Source: Ramlibacter pinisoli (GTDB lineage Bacteria > Pseudomonadota > Gammaproteobacteria > Burkholderiales > Burkholderiaceae_C). From it: a stretch of DNA of 64,000 bases. A program made the position numbers and the translations under genes. Below the pieces are notes generated by a model. That model saw only the letters and a list, made by a program, of their open reading frames with translations. It did no database searches and was not told where the DNA came from. Positions 1 through 8,906 of the stretch are shown in pieces. Numbering within the stretch: the stretch's first letter is position 1; every line of letters starts with the position of its first letter. Location: contig NZ_WSEL01000011.1 in assembly GCF_009758015.1 (NCBI RefSeq), forward strand, positions 186,001 to 250,000, in the 5' to 3' direction.

Positions 1-257
1 AGCCCTTCCTGCGCCGGCAGGTCGAGTTGCTGCAGCCGCGCATCATCCTGGCCATGGGCCGCTTCGCCGTGCAGTCGCTGCTGCAGACGACCGAGCCGAT
101 CGGCCGCCTGCGCGGCCGCGTGCACCGCTACCACGACGTCCCGCTGGTGGTGACCTTCCACCCCGCCTACCTGCTGCGCAACCAGCCGGACAAGGCCAAG
201 GCCTGGGCCGACCTGTGCCTGGCCATGGACCTGCTCGAGGGGCGGGTGGCCGGCTAG
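1..257 (+). CDS. uracil-DNA glycosylase, family 4 type (C-terminal fragment)
   Basis: Only the last 85 or so codons are present; the reading frame is open to the left edge, so the gene starts outside the window. The fragment shows the block IILAMGRFAVQSLL followed by IGRLRGR and then the HPAYLLRN motif, the arrangement at the C-terminus of iron-sulfur family-4 uracil-DNA glycosylases, in which the HPA(Y/A)LLR motif contacts the abasic DNA. The enzyme would remove uracil from DNA for base excision repair in the cytoplasm. The iron-sulfur cysteines and the first catalytic motif would lie upstream and cannot be checked. Its TAG stop overlaps the stop of the convergent glycosyltransferase gene by two bases. 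Confidence 0.85.
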   Translation, partial: PFLRRQVELLQPRIILAMGRFAVQSLLQTTEPIGRLRGRVHRYHDVPLVVTFHPAYLLRNQPDKAKAWADLCLAMDLLEGRVAG

Positions 258-1204
258 AGCGGCGGCAGCGGCTGGAACGCCTGGGGCTCCAGGCGGCGCG
301 CGGCGTAGTCGATGCCGCACCAGCGTGCGTAATCGGCCAGGGTGCGCTCGCGTCCCAGTCCGTAGACGCCCAGCGGCTGGCCGGCCAGCAGCGCGGTGAG
401 CCGGCGCCGCGACCGCTGTTCCAGCTCCCACCAGCTCTGCGAGCGGCCGGCTTCGTGTGCCGCATCCCAGTGCAGGGGCCGGGCGGGGACGCCGGAAGCG
501 CCGTCGTTGTACAGGTGGTAGAGCGGCAGGCCGGGCATGTGCACGATGTCCCAGCCGTGGGTGTACAGGCGGATGGCCAGCGCCTGCTCCTCGCCGTGGA
601 AGTACAGCGCCGGGTCGTACGGGAACGCCAGCGCGAAGCGGCCGGGCGCGAACAGGCAGCCGGCGCCCAGGTGGAAGCCCGGCAGCGGGTGGTCGCACTC
701 CACCGCATGGGCCTCGAAGCCGAGGACGGGATGGTCCGGTGCGAAGGCGCTGCCCGGCTTGACCACGTGCGCCAGCACCTTGCCGGTGGCCGGGCGCGGC
801 ATCGGGCGGCCCTGGGCGAAGAAGAAGGCGCTCGGGTAGGCCGAGATGACCACGCCGCGCCGGCCCGGCAGCAGCGCACCGGCCTGGGCCACCAGCCGCT
901 CGTCCCAGCCGGGCTCGAAGTCCATGTGGGAGTCGATCTGCAGGTACCAGTCCTCGCCGTCGTACAGGGCCATGGCCAGCGCACGGGCCCAGCAGGGGCC
1001 GCGGGCGTACAGCGGGTCGATGCGCTGGTAGGTCAGCCGTGCGGGCGCCAGCTGCGCCAGCACGGAGGCGGCGGGCGGCTCGGGGCTCTGGTCGAGCACG
1101 CCGAAATGCAGCGCCTGCGGCCGGCTGGCGGCCGCCCGGGCGCGCCCCAGCGTGAACCCGAGCACGGGATCGCAGTAGGCGGCCACGCTGACGAAGATGC
1201 TCAT
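254..1204 (-). CDS. GlcNAc-type glycosyltransferase
   Basis: A 316-residue protein that begins MSIFVSVAAYCDP, the usual start of the glycosyltransferase family built around PF11397 (GT60-like, polypeptide or protein GlcNAc transferases). A DSH motif at about residues 91-93 within YLQIDSHMDF fits the metal/nucleotide-sugar binding DxD-like element, and HGEEQALAIRLYTHGWDIV near residue 210 is the second conserved block of the family. There is no signal peptide or membrane segment, so it should act in the cytoplasm. The frame extends 19 codons upstream, but the internal ATG at 1202-1204 fits the family's N-terminus. The acceptor cannot be told. Its neighbour is the divergent giant surface protein at 1521; glycosylation of that protein is possible but is only a guess from adjacency. 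Confidence 0.8.
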   Translation of the reverse strand: MSIFVSVAAYCDPVLGFTLGRARAAASRPQALHFGVLDQSPEPPAASVLAQLAPARLTYQRIDPLYARGPCWARALAMALYDGEDWYLQIDSHMDFEPGWDERLVAQAGALLPGRRGVVISAYPSAFFFAQGRPMPRPATGKVLAHVVKPGSAFAPDHPVLGFEAHAVECDHPLPGFHLGAGCLFAPGRFALAFPYDPALYFHGEEQALAIRLYTHGWDIVHMPGLPLYHLYNDGASGVPARPLHWDAAHEAGRSQSWWELEQRSRRRLTALLAGQPLGVYGLGRERTLADYARWCGIDYAARRLEPQAFQPLPPL

Positions 1205-1304
1205 GGGCGGCGGAGGATCGGTGGGCGCCGGGGATCGGCGTGTCCGTGAACTTTGCCGCATCCCGGCCCGTCGTGGTGGACGCGGCGCGCCCGCTACGGC
1301 TGGG

Positions 1305-1332
1305 TTGGTTGCCCAGGGTGTAACGGTATGCT
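1305..1332 (+). promoter_or_regulatory. candidate sigma-70 promoter for the haemagglutinin-like gene
   Basis: TTGGTT (1305-1310) and TATGCT (1327-1332) are separated by 16 bases. The hexamers match the consensus at four of six positions each, in an otherwise very GC-rich stretch. The -10 lies inside the palindrome at 1323-1337, which would suit control by a bound regulator. Confidence 0.4.
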
Positions 1333-1337
1333 ACCGT
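1323..1337. promoter_or_regulatory. perfect palindrome ACGGTA-TGC-TACCGT
   Basis: Perfect 6-base inverted repeat around a 3-base centre, overlapping the candidate -10 box. It is enclosed by a looser outer repeat, CGGCTG (about 1297-1302) and CAGCCG (1338-1343 region). It could be an operator or an RNA hairpin in the leader. Confidence 0.4.
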
Positions 1338-1466
1338 CAGCCGACCATCGCCCCGACCACGCCGGCCAGCGCCGTGGCCGGGGAAGAGCAACAACAAGAC
1401 AGCGCATTTCGAGGGATTCATCTCCGGTCCGGGCGGCCGGGTCCGGGTTCCGCGGAACGCCGTCCC

Positions 1467-1506
1467 TCGCGAGCGGCGCACGCCGGCCGCTCGCGATCCT
1501 TTTCTT
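1467..1506 (+). terminator. strong hairpin plus pyrimidine run in the leader of the giant gene
   Basis: TCGCGAGCGGC (1467-1477) pairs perfectly with GCCGCTCGCGA (1486-1496) over 11 bases around an 8-base loop, and is followed by TCCTTTTCTT. This has the form of an intrinsic terminator or attenuator, yet it sits only about 14 bases upstream of the ATG at 1521 and downstream of the candidate promoter. It may limit transcription into the long gene, or shield its start codon. Confidence 0.5.
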
Positions 1507-1520
1507 GAGCAGGGCCAGCC

Positions 1521-4500
1521 ATGTCGCGACGCCATCCGTACCGAGTCTTCCCCCGGGCCGCAGCCCCGGCGCCCGCCGCCGCCGGCCACCGGCCCCTGCT
1601 GCTGGCCGTCGCGCTGGCCACCGGGTTCTCGGCCCTGCCGGCGCTGTCGCAGCCCAGCGGTGCGCAGGCCGTGGTCGGCACCGCCACGCTCAGCCAGCAG
1701 GGCAACCGGCTGGTGGTCACCACCACCAACGGCCCCGGCAACTACTCCGCGCTCAACTGGCAGAGCTTCAGCGTCCCGGGCGGCACCACCACCTGGTTCG
1801 CCCAGCCCGGCGCCACCAGCACCGCGATCAACCGGGTGGTCGGTCCCGACCCCAGCCTCATCTACGGCACCCTGGGCTCCAACGGCCGGCTGGTGCTGGT
1901 CAACCCGGCCGGCATCACGGTCGGTGCCGGTGCGGTGGTCGACACCGCCGCCTTCACCGCTTCCACCCTGCGCATGACCGACGCCGACCTGCTGAACGGC
2001 CGGCTGCGGTTCGGCAACGGCATCGGCAGCCTGCTCAAGGTCGACGGCACCGTGCTGGCCAGCCAGGGCGACGTGGTGCTGATCGGCCAGCAGGTCGAGA
2101 CCGGCCCCCAGGCGCTGATCCGCAGCCAGGGCGCGACGGTGCTGGCGGCGGGCCAGAAGGTCGAGATCACCGGACGCGGCGTCGAGGGTATCGTGTTCGA
2201 GGTCCAGGCGCCCACCGACCGGGCGGTCAACCTGGGCACGCTCCAGGGCGACGCCGTCGCCGTCTTCGCCGGCACCCTGCAGCACAGCGGGCTGATCCAG
2301 ACCCGGGCCGTCACGGCCGAGGGCGGCAAGGTGGTCCTGAAGGCGCTGGACGTGGCGCAGACCAGCGGCGCCATCGTGGCGCAGGGCGCCGCCGGCACGG
2401 GCGGCTCGGTCGACGTGCTGGGCGCCAGGGTCGGCGTGCTGGCCGGCGCGACCATCACCACCTCCAACAGCGCCAGCGGCGGCCGCATCCGCATCGGCGG
2501 CGACTACCAGGGCCGCAACGCCGCGCTGCCGAACGCGCAGGTCACCTATGTGGACCGCAACGCCACCCTGCGCGCCGACGCCACCGGCACCGGCGACGGC
2601 GGCAAGGTCATCGTCTGGTCCGACGACACCACCCGCGTCTACGGCACCCTGTCGGCCGACGCCGGGCCGCAGGGCGGCAACGGCGGCCTGGTCGAGACCT
2701 CGGCCAAGCGCTACCTGGACGCCAACGGCGCGCGGGTGAGCGCGTTGGCGGCGCAGGGCCAGGCGGGCACCTGGCTGCTGGATCCGGCCGACATCCAGAT
2801 CGTCAGCGGCACCAGCGGCCCCGACAACATCGTCCAGGAGGTGCTGGGCCAGCTGTTCAGCCAGGCCTTCTCCGGCCCGTCGCAGATCACCGACACCACC
2901 CTGAACGCGGCCCTGAACGCCGGCAGCGGCACCCACGTCAAGGTCACGACCAACAGCACGGTGGGCAACGGCGGCGGTGACATCACCTTCGTCGGCGACG
3001 TCACCATCGCCCGCAACCAGGCCGGGGCGGGCACGCTGGAGCTCGAGGCCTACCGCGACATCCGCTTCAGCGCCGGCAGCACCACCAGCTTCCAGGCCCT
3101 GAACACGGGAACGCTGGCGCCGGGCGGGCGCGCGCTGGACGTCAACCTCGTCGCCGGGGCCGGCACCGCCGGCGGCATCGTCACGGACGGAACCGCGACG
3201 GTGCGACTGGCCACCGACGATGCCTCGTCCGACGTGAAGCTGCGGGTGATGAACGGCCGCACCTGGAGCAACGGCGGCACGCTGACGCTGAACCAGAACG
3301 GTGCCGTGCTGCTGGATGGCGGCGGCGTCGCCGCCACCTTCGACAACCAGGGCACGGTGAACGGCGCGGCCGGGGCGCGCGGCGGCTTCGGCGGCGAGTC
3401 GGTGCTGGGTGCGCTCACCAACTCCGGCACCGTCGACCTGACCCAGGGCGCGGTCCGGCTGCAGGCGCTCGAGCAGGTCCGCGGCACCTATTCCCAGGGG
3501 GGCTCGGGCAACCTGACGGTGCTGGGCACCTACGGCGTCAGTGGCGGCAGCCTGTCCTTCACCGGCAACGAGCTGGCCATCACGCAGGCGTTCGGCCCGC
3601 TCACGATCGGCGCGGAGACGACCATCGCCGCCAGCGGCAACGTCCGTCTGGCCACGCCCAACGGCACGGTCACCATCGATGCCGCAGTCTCCAGCGCGAA
3701 GGAAGTCGGCATCGCCGCCGGCAACCTCATCACGTCCAGCGGCGGCATCAACCTGAACGCCGGCATCACGGCCGACAAGGTGGCGCTGGAGGCCTGGGGC
3801 TTCGAAGGCATCAACCAGGCCGGCACGGCCGGCATCGCCGCCAATGAAATGGCGGTGTACACGCAGTCCGCCGACGCCAACCTCACCGGGCCGAACAGCG
3901 TCAGGAACCTGGCGGCATCGGTCCACGGCATGACGCTGGTCAACCAGGCGGACCTGCTCACCATCCGCTCGCACACGAGCACCGTGCTGAGCGGCGACGC
4001 CGCGCCGCTGTTCGATCCGGCCACGCCACTGGCCTCCGACCCGAACGGCGCCGTCGCCATCACCAACACCCGCGTCTCCACCGTCGCGCCTGCGGCCGGC
4101 AGCATCAGCCTGGTGGGCAACGCACTGGCCGGCCAGCTGGAATTGCAGGCCGACGGCGACATCACGTCCAGCGGCGCGATCCAGACCTGGGGCCAGGTCA
4201 CGACCTCGCCCTTCAACGGCAGCGTCTTCCTCCACGCCGGCGGCAAGGTGGACGTGCAGGACATCGACGCCGCCGCGGCCCCCAGCATGGGCAGCAACGG
4301 CGGTTCGGTCGTGCTCAAGGGCACGTCGGTCAAGGCCGGCACCATCACCACCGACGGCTACAACAACGCCTTCGCATTCGCGCCCGGCCATGCCGGCGGC
4401 GTCACCATCGGCGCCAGCGCCGGCGGCGTCACCGTCACCGGCCTGTCGGCCCGCGGCGGCGCCGGCGGCACCTACGGCGGCAGCGGCGGCGACGTGCTGG

Positions 4501-7500
4501 TCGGCGCCCAGGGCGGCAACGTCCGGATCGGCGCCATCACCGCCACCGGCGGCGACGGCCCGCAGGGCGGGGGTGACGGCGGCCACGTCACGATCGGCGC
4601 CGACGGCGGCTCGGTCACGCTGACCGGGGCGGTCGACGCCAGCGGCGGCAATGCCAGCGGCAGCTTCGGCTCGGGCGGCTGGGCCGGCTCGATCACGATC
4701 GGCACCCTGGGCGGGTCGCTCCACGGCATCAGCACCCAGGGCCTGAAGGCAACCGGCGGCTCCGGCGTCGACGGCGGCGGCAGCGGGTCGTCCTCCACCC
4801 TGGCCTCGGCCGGCGGCCTGACCGTCGCCGGCGCCATCGACGTGCGCGGCGGCGACGCCAGCGCCGGCGGCGGCGGGCCCGGCGGCACCCTGACGCTGGC
4901 CTCCGCGGCCGGCGCCATCAGCGTCACCGGCGCCATCACCGCCACCGGCGGCGCCGGCAACGACGGTGGCGGCGACGGCGGCGCCGTCTCCATCGGCGCC
5001 ACGGGCGGCGGCATCGCCACCGGGACGATCGCGACGGCGGGCGGCTCCAGCGGCGTGTTCGGCTTTTCGGCCGGCCGCGGCGGCAGCATCGACCTGGGCG
5101 TCGTCGGCGCCGCCACCCACGGCATCGCCACCGGTGCGCTGCTGGCCGCCGCCGGCACCGGCGGCTCGTTCGGCTCCGACGGCGGCTCGGTCACCGTCAC
5201 GGCGCCGGGCAGCATCGTCGTCGCCGGCGCCATCCAGACCCAGGGCTCCAGCGGCGACTACTCGGGTGGCGGCTGGGGCGGCGCGGTGACGCTCACGTCC
5301 AGTGCCGGCGCCGTCAACGTCTCGGGTGCCATCACCACCGATGGCGGCAACGATGCCAGCAACCCGTACGGATTCTTCTCCGGCGCCGGCGAGGGCGGCC
5401 GCGTCTTTGCGAGTGCCGGCACCGGCATCAGCGTGGGGACGATCAGCACCCGGGGCGGCGATTCCGTCGGCGATGGCGGCGGCTGGGGCGGCGACGTCAC
5501 GCTCAGCGCCGGTAGCGGCGCGATCACGGTCAACGGTCCGATCGACGCCCGCGGCGGCTCCGGTGCCGCGTTCGGCGGCCTGGGCGGCCTGCTCGAGCTG
5601 GTGTCCGCCGGTGGCGCGGTGCAGGTCACGGGCGCCATCGACTTCAGCGGCGGCGACGACGCATCCTTCGGTGCTGGCGGCGCCGGTGCGCTGTTCGCCA
5701 GCGGGACCTCCGTCGGCCTGCAGTCCCTCACCGGCCGCGGCGGCGGCAGCGCGGGGTCGCTGGGCGGCTACGGCGGCGCCGTGACGCTGCAGTCGAGCGG
5801 CGGCGGCATCACTACCGGCGCCATCGACCTGGGCGCCGGCAACGGTGCCAGCCGCGGCGGCTCGGGCGGATTCGTCAACATGGCGGCGACCGGCGGCGCC
5901 ATCAGCACCGGCGCCATCGACGTCAGCGGCGGCAACGGCGGCACGGTCGGCAGCGGCGGCGGTGGTGGCTTCATCTCGATCACGGGTGACCGCGCCGTCA
6001 GCACCGGCGCCCTGGCGGCCAATGCCGGCGGGCTGGGCGCGACCAACGACGACGGCGCCGGTGGCGGCTTCATCGTGGTCGACGCCGGCGGTGCCCTGAC
6101 CATCAACGGCGCCCTCAGCGCCATCGGGGCCAGCGGCCTCAACGGCGGCGGCTCGGGCGGCATGGCCAGCCTGACCTCCTCGGGCGGCGGGGTCACCGTC
6201 ACCGGCCTGACCAACCTCTCCGGTGGCAGCACCGGGGCCGGCGGCACCTTCGGCCCCGGCGGCGGCGGCACCCTGGTCGTCAGCGCCGCCAACGGCGCCG
6301 TGAGCCTGGGCGGCGACGTGCTGGCCGATGGCGGCAGCGCCGGTGCGCCGGGCGTGCAGGGCGGCCACGGCGGCTGGATCGACCTGGCCTCGAGCGCCGG
6401 CACCACGGTGGCCGGCGCGATCCGTGCCAGCGGCGGCAATGCCTCCGACATCGGCGGCAGCGCCCAGGGCGTGCGCATCGCGGCGGGCGGCGCCGCCACC
6501 GTCGCGGGCGGCATCTACGCCCGCGGCGGCAATGGCGCCAGCGGCGGCTACGGCGGCTCCGTCGCCGTGACCGGTGCCACCGGCGTCAGCATCAATGCCG
6601 GCAACGCGGCCACCAGCCAGGCGGTGGCCACCTCCGGCGGCACGGCGTCGGCGGGCGGCGGCAGCCTCGACGCCGGCCACGTCACGATCGGCTCGTCCGG
6701 CGGCGCCATCCACGTCGCCGGCGCCATCGCCGCGGCCGGTGGCCAGGCCGCCTTCGGCACGGCCGGCTTCGCCGGCGATGTCGTCCTCACCGCGGCCGGC
6801 AACATCACGGTCGACGGCATCGACAGCCGCGGCGGCAGCACCGGCAGCGGCTTCGCGACCGGCGGTGGCAACGTCTCCATCGCCGGCGGCGGCAGCGTCA
6901 CGGTCACCACCGTGCTGGCGCGCGGCGGCGACGGGTCGGCCGGTGGCCACGGCGGCGAGGTTGCCGTCAACGCCGGCGGCGCGCTCACCGTCGGCCGCAT
7001 CGATACCGGCGGCGGCAACGGCGCGCTCACGGTCGGCTCCTCCGGCGGCGGTATCACGCTGACCGCCGGCGGCGACATCACGATCGCCTCGGCGGCGCTG
7101 GTCGGCTCCAGCTACGACACCTCGCCGGGCCTGGTCTCGCGGGGCGGCTCCAGCGGTGGCGCCAAGGCCAGCACCGTCGGCGTCCAGGGCGGCAACGCCG
7201 GCAACATCACGCTCACCTCCACCGGCGGCGCGGTGCACCTCGAGGGCGCCTACATCAACGCCCTGGGCGGCGATGGCGGCGGCTCCAGTGTTGCCGGCGG
7301 CATGGGCGGTGACGGCGGCAACGGCGGCGAGCTGGTGATCAGCGCATTCGGCGGCGGCGTGTTCACCAGTGGCGTCGGGGCGTCCGCCAGCGCGTCGGCC
7401 GGCTACTACGAGACGGCCGGTGGCCGCGGCGCCGACGGCGTCGCCGGCAACGCCCGCGCCGGCAACGGCGGCGCTGGTGGCGCGATCCGGATCACGGCGC

Positions 7501-8852
7501 GGGACTCGTCGGCGCTCTACGGCAGCCTGTACGCGGGCGGCGGCGACGGCGGCGACACGCCGTCGGCCAGCGGCGTCCCGGCCGGCGATGCCGGCATCGG
7601 CGCGCCCATCAGCATCACCCTGACCGGTGCCACCGCCTCGCTGGTGCTGGCCGGCGAGGTGTCCACCCGCGGCCAGGGCGGCCTGTCGGCGGACGTCGCC
7701 GGCCACGATCCGGTCAGCGGCGAGCCGCTCTACACCAACGTGCAGGCGTTCCCGCTGTCGCGGCCGGCCGGCGCCGGCGCCGCCTTCACCGTCTCGGCGC
7801 CGGGCGGCATCCAGGTCCCCGGCATCTCCAGCGCCGGCGCCTCCAGCGGCGTGCCGGCCTTCGCGCTGGCCGTCGACGCCGACTGGACCACCAGCTCCAA
7901 CCTCTCCCTGGCGCCCGGCGCCGTGGTGCTGGTCAACGGCGACCTCACCAACGGCGCCGCGCTGGCCCTCGACAGCGGCGCCTCGCTGCAGCTCGGCACC
8001 TACTCGTCCAGCTCCGACACCTTCACCGCCGGCAGCGGCACGCTGTTCAACACCAGCACCGGCTCGCTCACCGGGCTGGGCACGGTGGTCGGCAACGTGA
8101 ACAACGCCGGGCTGCTGTCGGTCGGCACGTCCGCCAGCCCGATCGGGACCTTCTCGGTCCACGGCAACTACACCCAGAGCGCCGGCGGACGGCTGGTGCT
8201 GGACGTCGCGGACGGCACCGCGTTCATCCCGGGCGTCACCTACGACCAGCTGCGCATCCTGGGCACGACCTCGCTGGCGGGCACGCTCGAGGTCAACGCC
8301 GTCGCCGCGCCCAGCCCGGCGCCGGCACCGCTGCAATCGTTCGCGCCGCTGGCGCTGGCCGTGGCGCCGGTCGCCACGCCGACCGTGGTGCTGATCGACT
8401 CCGGCGGCGCGGCCACCGGCGGCTTCAGCGCGGTCACCGCGCCGGCACCGGTGTCGACGTCGTTGCAGATGAGCGCCGCCGGGACGCTGAGCGACATCAT
8501 CGTCACCAACGTCGTCGGGACGCCGCCGCCGGCACCCACGCCGGCGCCGACACCGGCCCCGACGCCGGCTCCCACACCGGCTCCGACGCCGGCACCCACC
8601 CCGGCACCGACGTCGGCGCCGACCCCGGCCGCGGCCCCGGCCGGCACGCCGCTGGCCGAGCGGGTGTTCGCGCTGCTGCAGCAGGACACCACGCGCGAGG
8701 CGGTGCAGCAGGCCCTGATCGAACAGGAGACCGTGGTCACCAAGTTCGTCTCGCTCCTGCTGAAGGAGGAGAAGGAACAGGCCGAGGGGAAGAAGGAAAC
8801 CGGCAAGCCGGACATCGTGCTCAAGGACGCCGGCTGCGGCCCGGCGTCCTGA
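1521..8852 (+). CDS. giant filamentous-haemagglutinin-like exported protein (TpsA family)
   Basis: 2443 residues. A signal peptide (basic start, hydrophobic stretch around residues 26-42, ALS-Q) leads into a two-partner-secretion N-terminal domain; the diagnostic NPAGI motif is at residues 128-132, after SLIYGTLGSNGRLVLV. Residues about 200-950 continue as a predicted beta-helix. Residues about 956-2030 are more than 20 imperfect glycine-rich repeats of 31-37 residues. Around 2150-2270 is a segment resembling passenger-associated repeats (GNYTQSAGGRLVLDV). A PAPT linker (about 2337-2372) precedes a charged helical tail with one cysteine at 2439. No outer-membrane beta-barrel is visible, so export should need a separate TpsB pore, which is not encoded nearby. 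Likely a surface adhesin or matrix fibre; the ligand is unknown. The ATG at 1521 fits the signal peptide, though its ribosome site is weak. Confidence 0.85.
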   Translation: MSRRHPYRVFPRAAAPAPAAAGHRPLLLAVALATGFSALPALSQPSGAQAVVGTATLSQQGNRLVVTTTNGPGNYSALNWQSFSVPGGTTTWFAQPGATSTAINRVVGPDPSLIYGTLGSNGRLVLVNPAGITVGAGAVVDTAAFTASTLRMTDADLLNGRLRFGNGIGSLLKVDGTVLASQGDVVLIGQQVETGPQALIRSQGATVLAAGQKVEITGRGVEGIVFEVQAPTDRAVNLGTLQGDAVAVFAGTLQHSGLIQTRAVTAEGGKVVLKALDVAQTSGAIVAQGAAGTGGSVDVLGARVGVLAGATITTSNSASGGRIRIGGDYQGRNAALPNAQVTYVDRNATLRADATGTGDGGKVIVWSDDTTRVYGTLSADAGPQGGNGGLVETSAKRYLDANGARVSALAAQGQAGTWLLDPADIQIVSGTSGPDNIVQEVLGQLFSQAFSGPSQITDTTLNAALNAGSGTHVKVTTNSTVGNGGGDITFVGDVTIARNQAGAGTLELEAYRDIRFSAGSTTSFQALNTGTLAPGGRALDVNLVAGAGTAGGIVTDGTATVRLATDDASSDVKLRVMNGRTWSNGGTLTLNQNGAVLLDGGGVAATFDNQGTVNGAAGARGGFGGESVLGALTNSGTVDLTQGAVRLQALEQVRGTYSQGGSGNLTVLGTYGVSGGSLSFTGNELAITQAFGPLTIGAETTIAASGNVRLATPNGTVTIDAAVSSAKEVGIAAGNLITSSGGINLNAGITADKVALEAWGFEGINQAGTAGIAANEMAVYTQSADANLTGPNSVRNLAASVHGMTLVNQADLLTIRSHTSTVLSGDAAPLFDPATPLASDPNGAVAITNTRVSTVAPAAGSISLVGNALAGQLELQADGDITSSGAIQTWGQVTTSPFNGSVFLHAGGKVDVQDIDAAAAPSMGSNGGSVVLKGTSVKAGTITTDGYNNAFAFAPGHAGGVTIGASAGGVTVTGLSARGGAGGTYGGSGGDVLVGAQGGNVRIGAITATGGDGPQGGGDGGHVTIGADGGSVTLTGAVDASGGNASGSFGSGGWAGSITIGTLGGSLHGISTQGLKATGGSGVDGGGSGSSSTLASAGGLTVAGAIDVRGGDASAGGGGPGGTLTLASAAGAISVTGAITATGGAGNDGGGDGGAVSIGATGGGIATGTIATAGGSSGVFGFSAGRGGSIDLGVVGAATHGIATGALLAAAGTGGSFGSDGGSVTVTAPGSIVVAGAIQTQGSSGDYSGGGWGGAVTLTSSAGAVNVSGAITTDGGNDASNPYGFFSGAGEGGRVFASAGTGISVGTISTRGGDSVGDGGGWGGDVTLSAGSGAITVNGPIDARGGSGAAFGGLGGLLELVSAGGAVQVTGAIDFSGGDDASFGAGGAGALFASGTSVGLQSLTGRGGGSAGSLGGYGGAVTLQSSGGGITTGAIDLGAGNGASRGGSGGFVNMAATGGAISTGAIDVSGGNGGTVGSGGGGGFISITGDRAVSTGALAANAGGLGATNDDGAGGGFIVVDAGGALTINGALSAIGASGLNGGGSGGMASLTSSGGGVTVTGLTNLSGGSTGAGGTFGPGGGGTLVVSAANGAVSLGGDVLADGGSAGAPGVQGGHGGWIDLASSAGTTVAGAIRASGGNASDIGGSAQGVRIAAGGAATVAGGIYARGGNGASGGYGGSVAVTGATGVSINAGNAATSQAVATSGGTASAGGGSLDAGHVTIGSSGGAIHVAGAIAAAGGQAAFGTAGFAGDVVLTAAGNITVDGIDSRGGSTGSGFATGGGNVSIAGGGSVTVTTVLARGGDGSAGGHGGEVAVNAGGALTVGRIDTGGGNGALTVGSSGGGITLTAGGDITIASAALVGSSYDTSPGLVSRGGSSGGAKASTVGVQGGNAGNITLTSTGGAVHLEGAYINALGGDGGGSSVAGGMGGDGGNGGELVISAFGGGVFTSGVGASASASAGYYETAGGRGADGVAGNARAGNGGAGGAIRITARDSSALYGSLYAGGGDGGDTPSASGVPAGDAGIGAPISITLTGATASLVLAGEVSTRGQGGLSADVAGHDPVSGEPLYTNVQAFPLSRPAGAGAAFTVSAPGGIQVPGISSAGASSGVPAFALAVDADWTTSSNLSLAPGAVVLVNGDLTNGAALALDSGASLQLGTYSSSSDTFTAGSGTLFNTSTGSLTGLGTVVGNVNNAGLLSVGTSASPIGTFSVHGNYTQSAGGRLVLDVADGTAFIPGVTYDQLRILGTTSLAGTLEVNAVAAPSPAPAPLQSFAPLALAVAPVATPTVVLIDSGGAATGGFSAVTAPAPVSTSLQMSAAGTLSDIIVTNVVGTPPPAPTPAPTPAPTPAPTPAPTPAPTPAPTSAPTPAAAPAGTPLAERVFALLQQDTTREAVQQALIEQETVVTKFVSLLLKEEKEQAEGKKETGKPDIVLKDAGCGPAS
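4390..7620 (+). repeat. array of glycine-rich repeats of about 32 codons
   Basis: Within the haemagglutinin-like gene, successive units follow one pattern: xGG, a glycine-rich loop ending GGxGG, a short alternating hydrophobic strand, a GG turn, a second strand, then G(A/P)I and a polar residue pair. I counted 21 consecutive units from the protein, of 30 to 37 residues, most of them 31-34. The DNA copies are diverged, so this is an old protein-level repeat rather than a recent tandem duplication. Confidence 0.8.
8527..8634 (+). repeat. PAPT tandem repeat
   Basis: About nine copies of a four-codon unit encoding Pro-Ala-Pro-Thr near the 3' end of the giant gene. The third codon bases vary between copies. 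It encodes a rigid extended linker between the beta-helical shaft and the C-terminal tail. Confidence 0.85.
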
Positions 8853-8875
8853 GCCCGGGGCGGCGGCGCCGCCGC

Positions 8876-8900
8876 GCCGGCCGCGTGGGATGCGGCCGGC
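8876..8900. terminator. GC-rich hairpin between convergent genes
   Basis: GCCGGCCGC (8876-8884) and GCGGCCGGC (8892-8900) form a perfect 9-base stem with a 7-base loop, in the 54-base gap between the ends of the giant gene and glcD. There is no T run, so it would be at best a weak or factor-assisted bidirectional terminator. Confidence 0.4.
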
Positions 8901-8906
8901 CGGCGC

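Larger units (their letters stand above)
1205..1520. promoter_or_regulatory. 316-base intergenic region between divergent genes
   Basis: No gene is supported here. It separates the glycosyltransferase (minus) from the giant haemagglutinin-like gene (plus). It holds a possible sigma-70 promoter, a 15-base palindrome overlapping its -10, and a strong GC-rich hairpin with a following pyrimidine run just upstream of the ATG at 1521; each is listed separately. Confidence 0.6.

Noticed and set aside
1262..1520. A cyclic di-GMP or other known riboswitch in the leader of the giant gene
   Set aside because: The palindromes and hairpin do not match the conserved core of the GEMM riboswitch or any other class I know.
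4390..7620. A CRISPR array or recent tandem DNA duplication in the giant gene
   Set aside because: The repeats are in frame, vary in length and sequence, and are conserved at protein level only.
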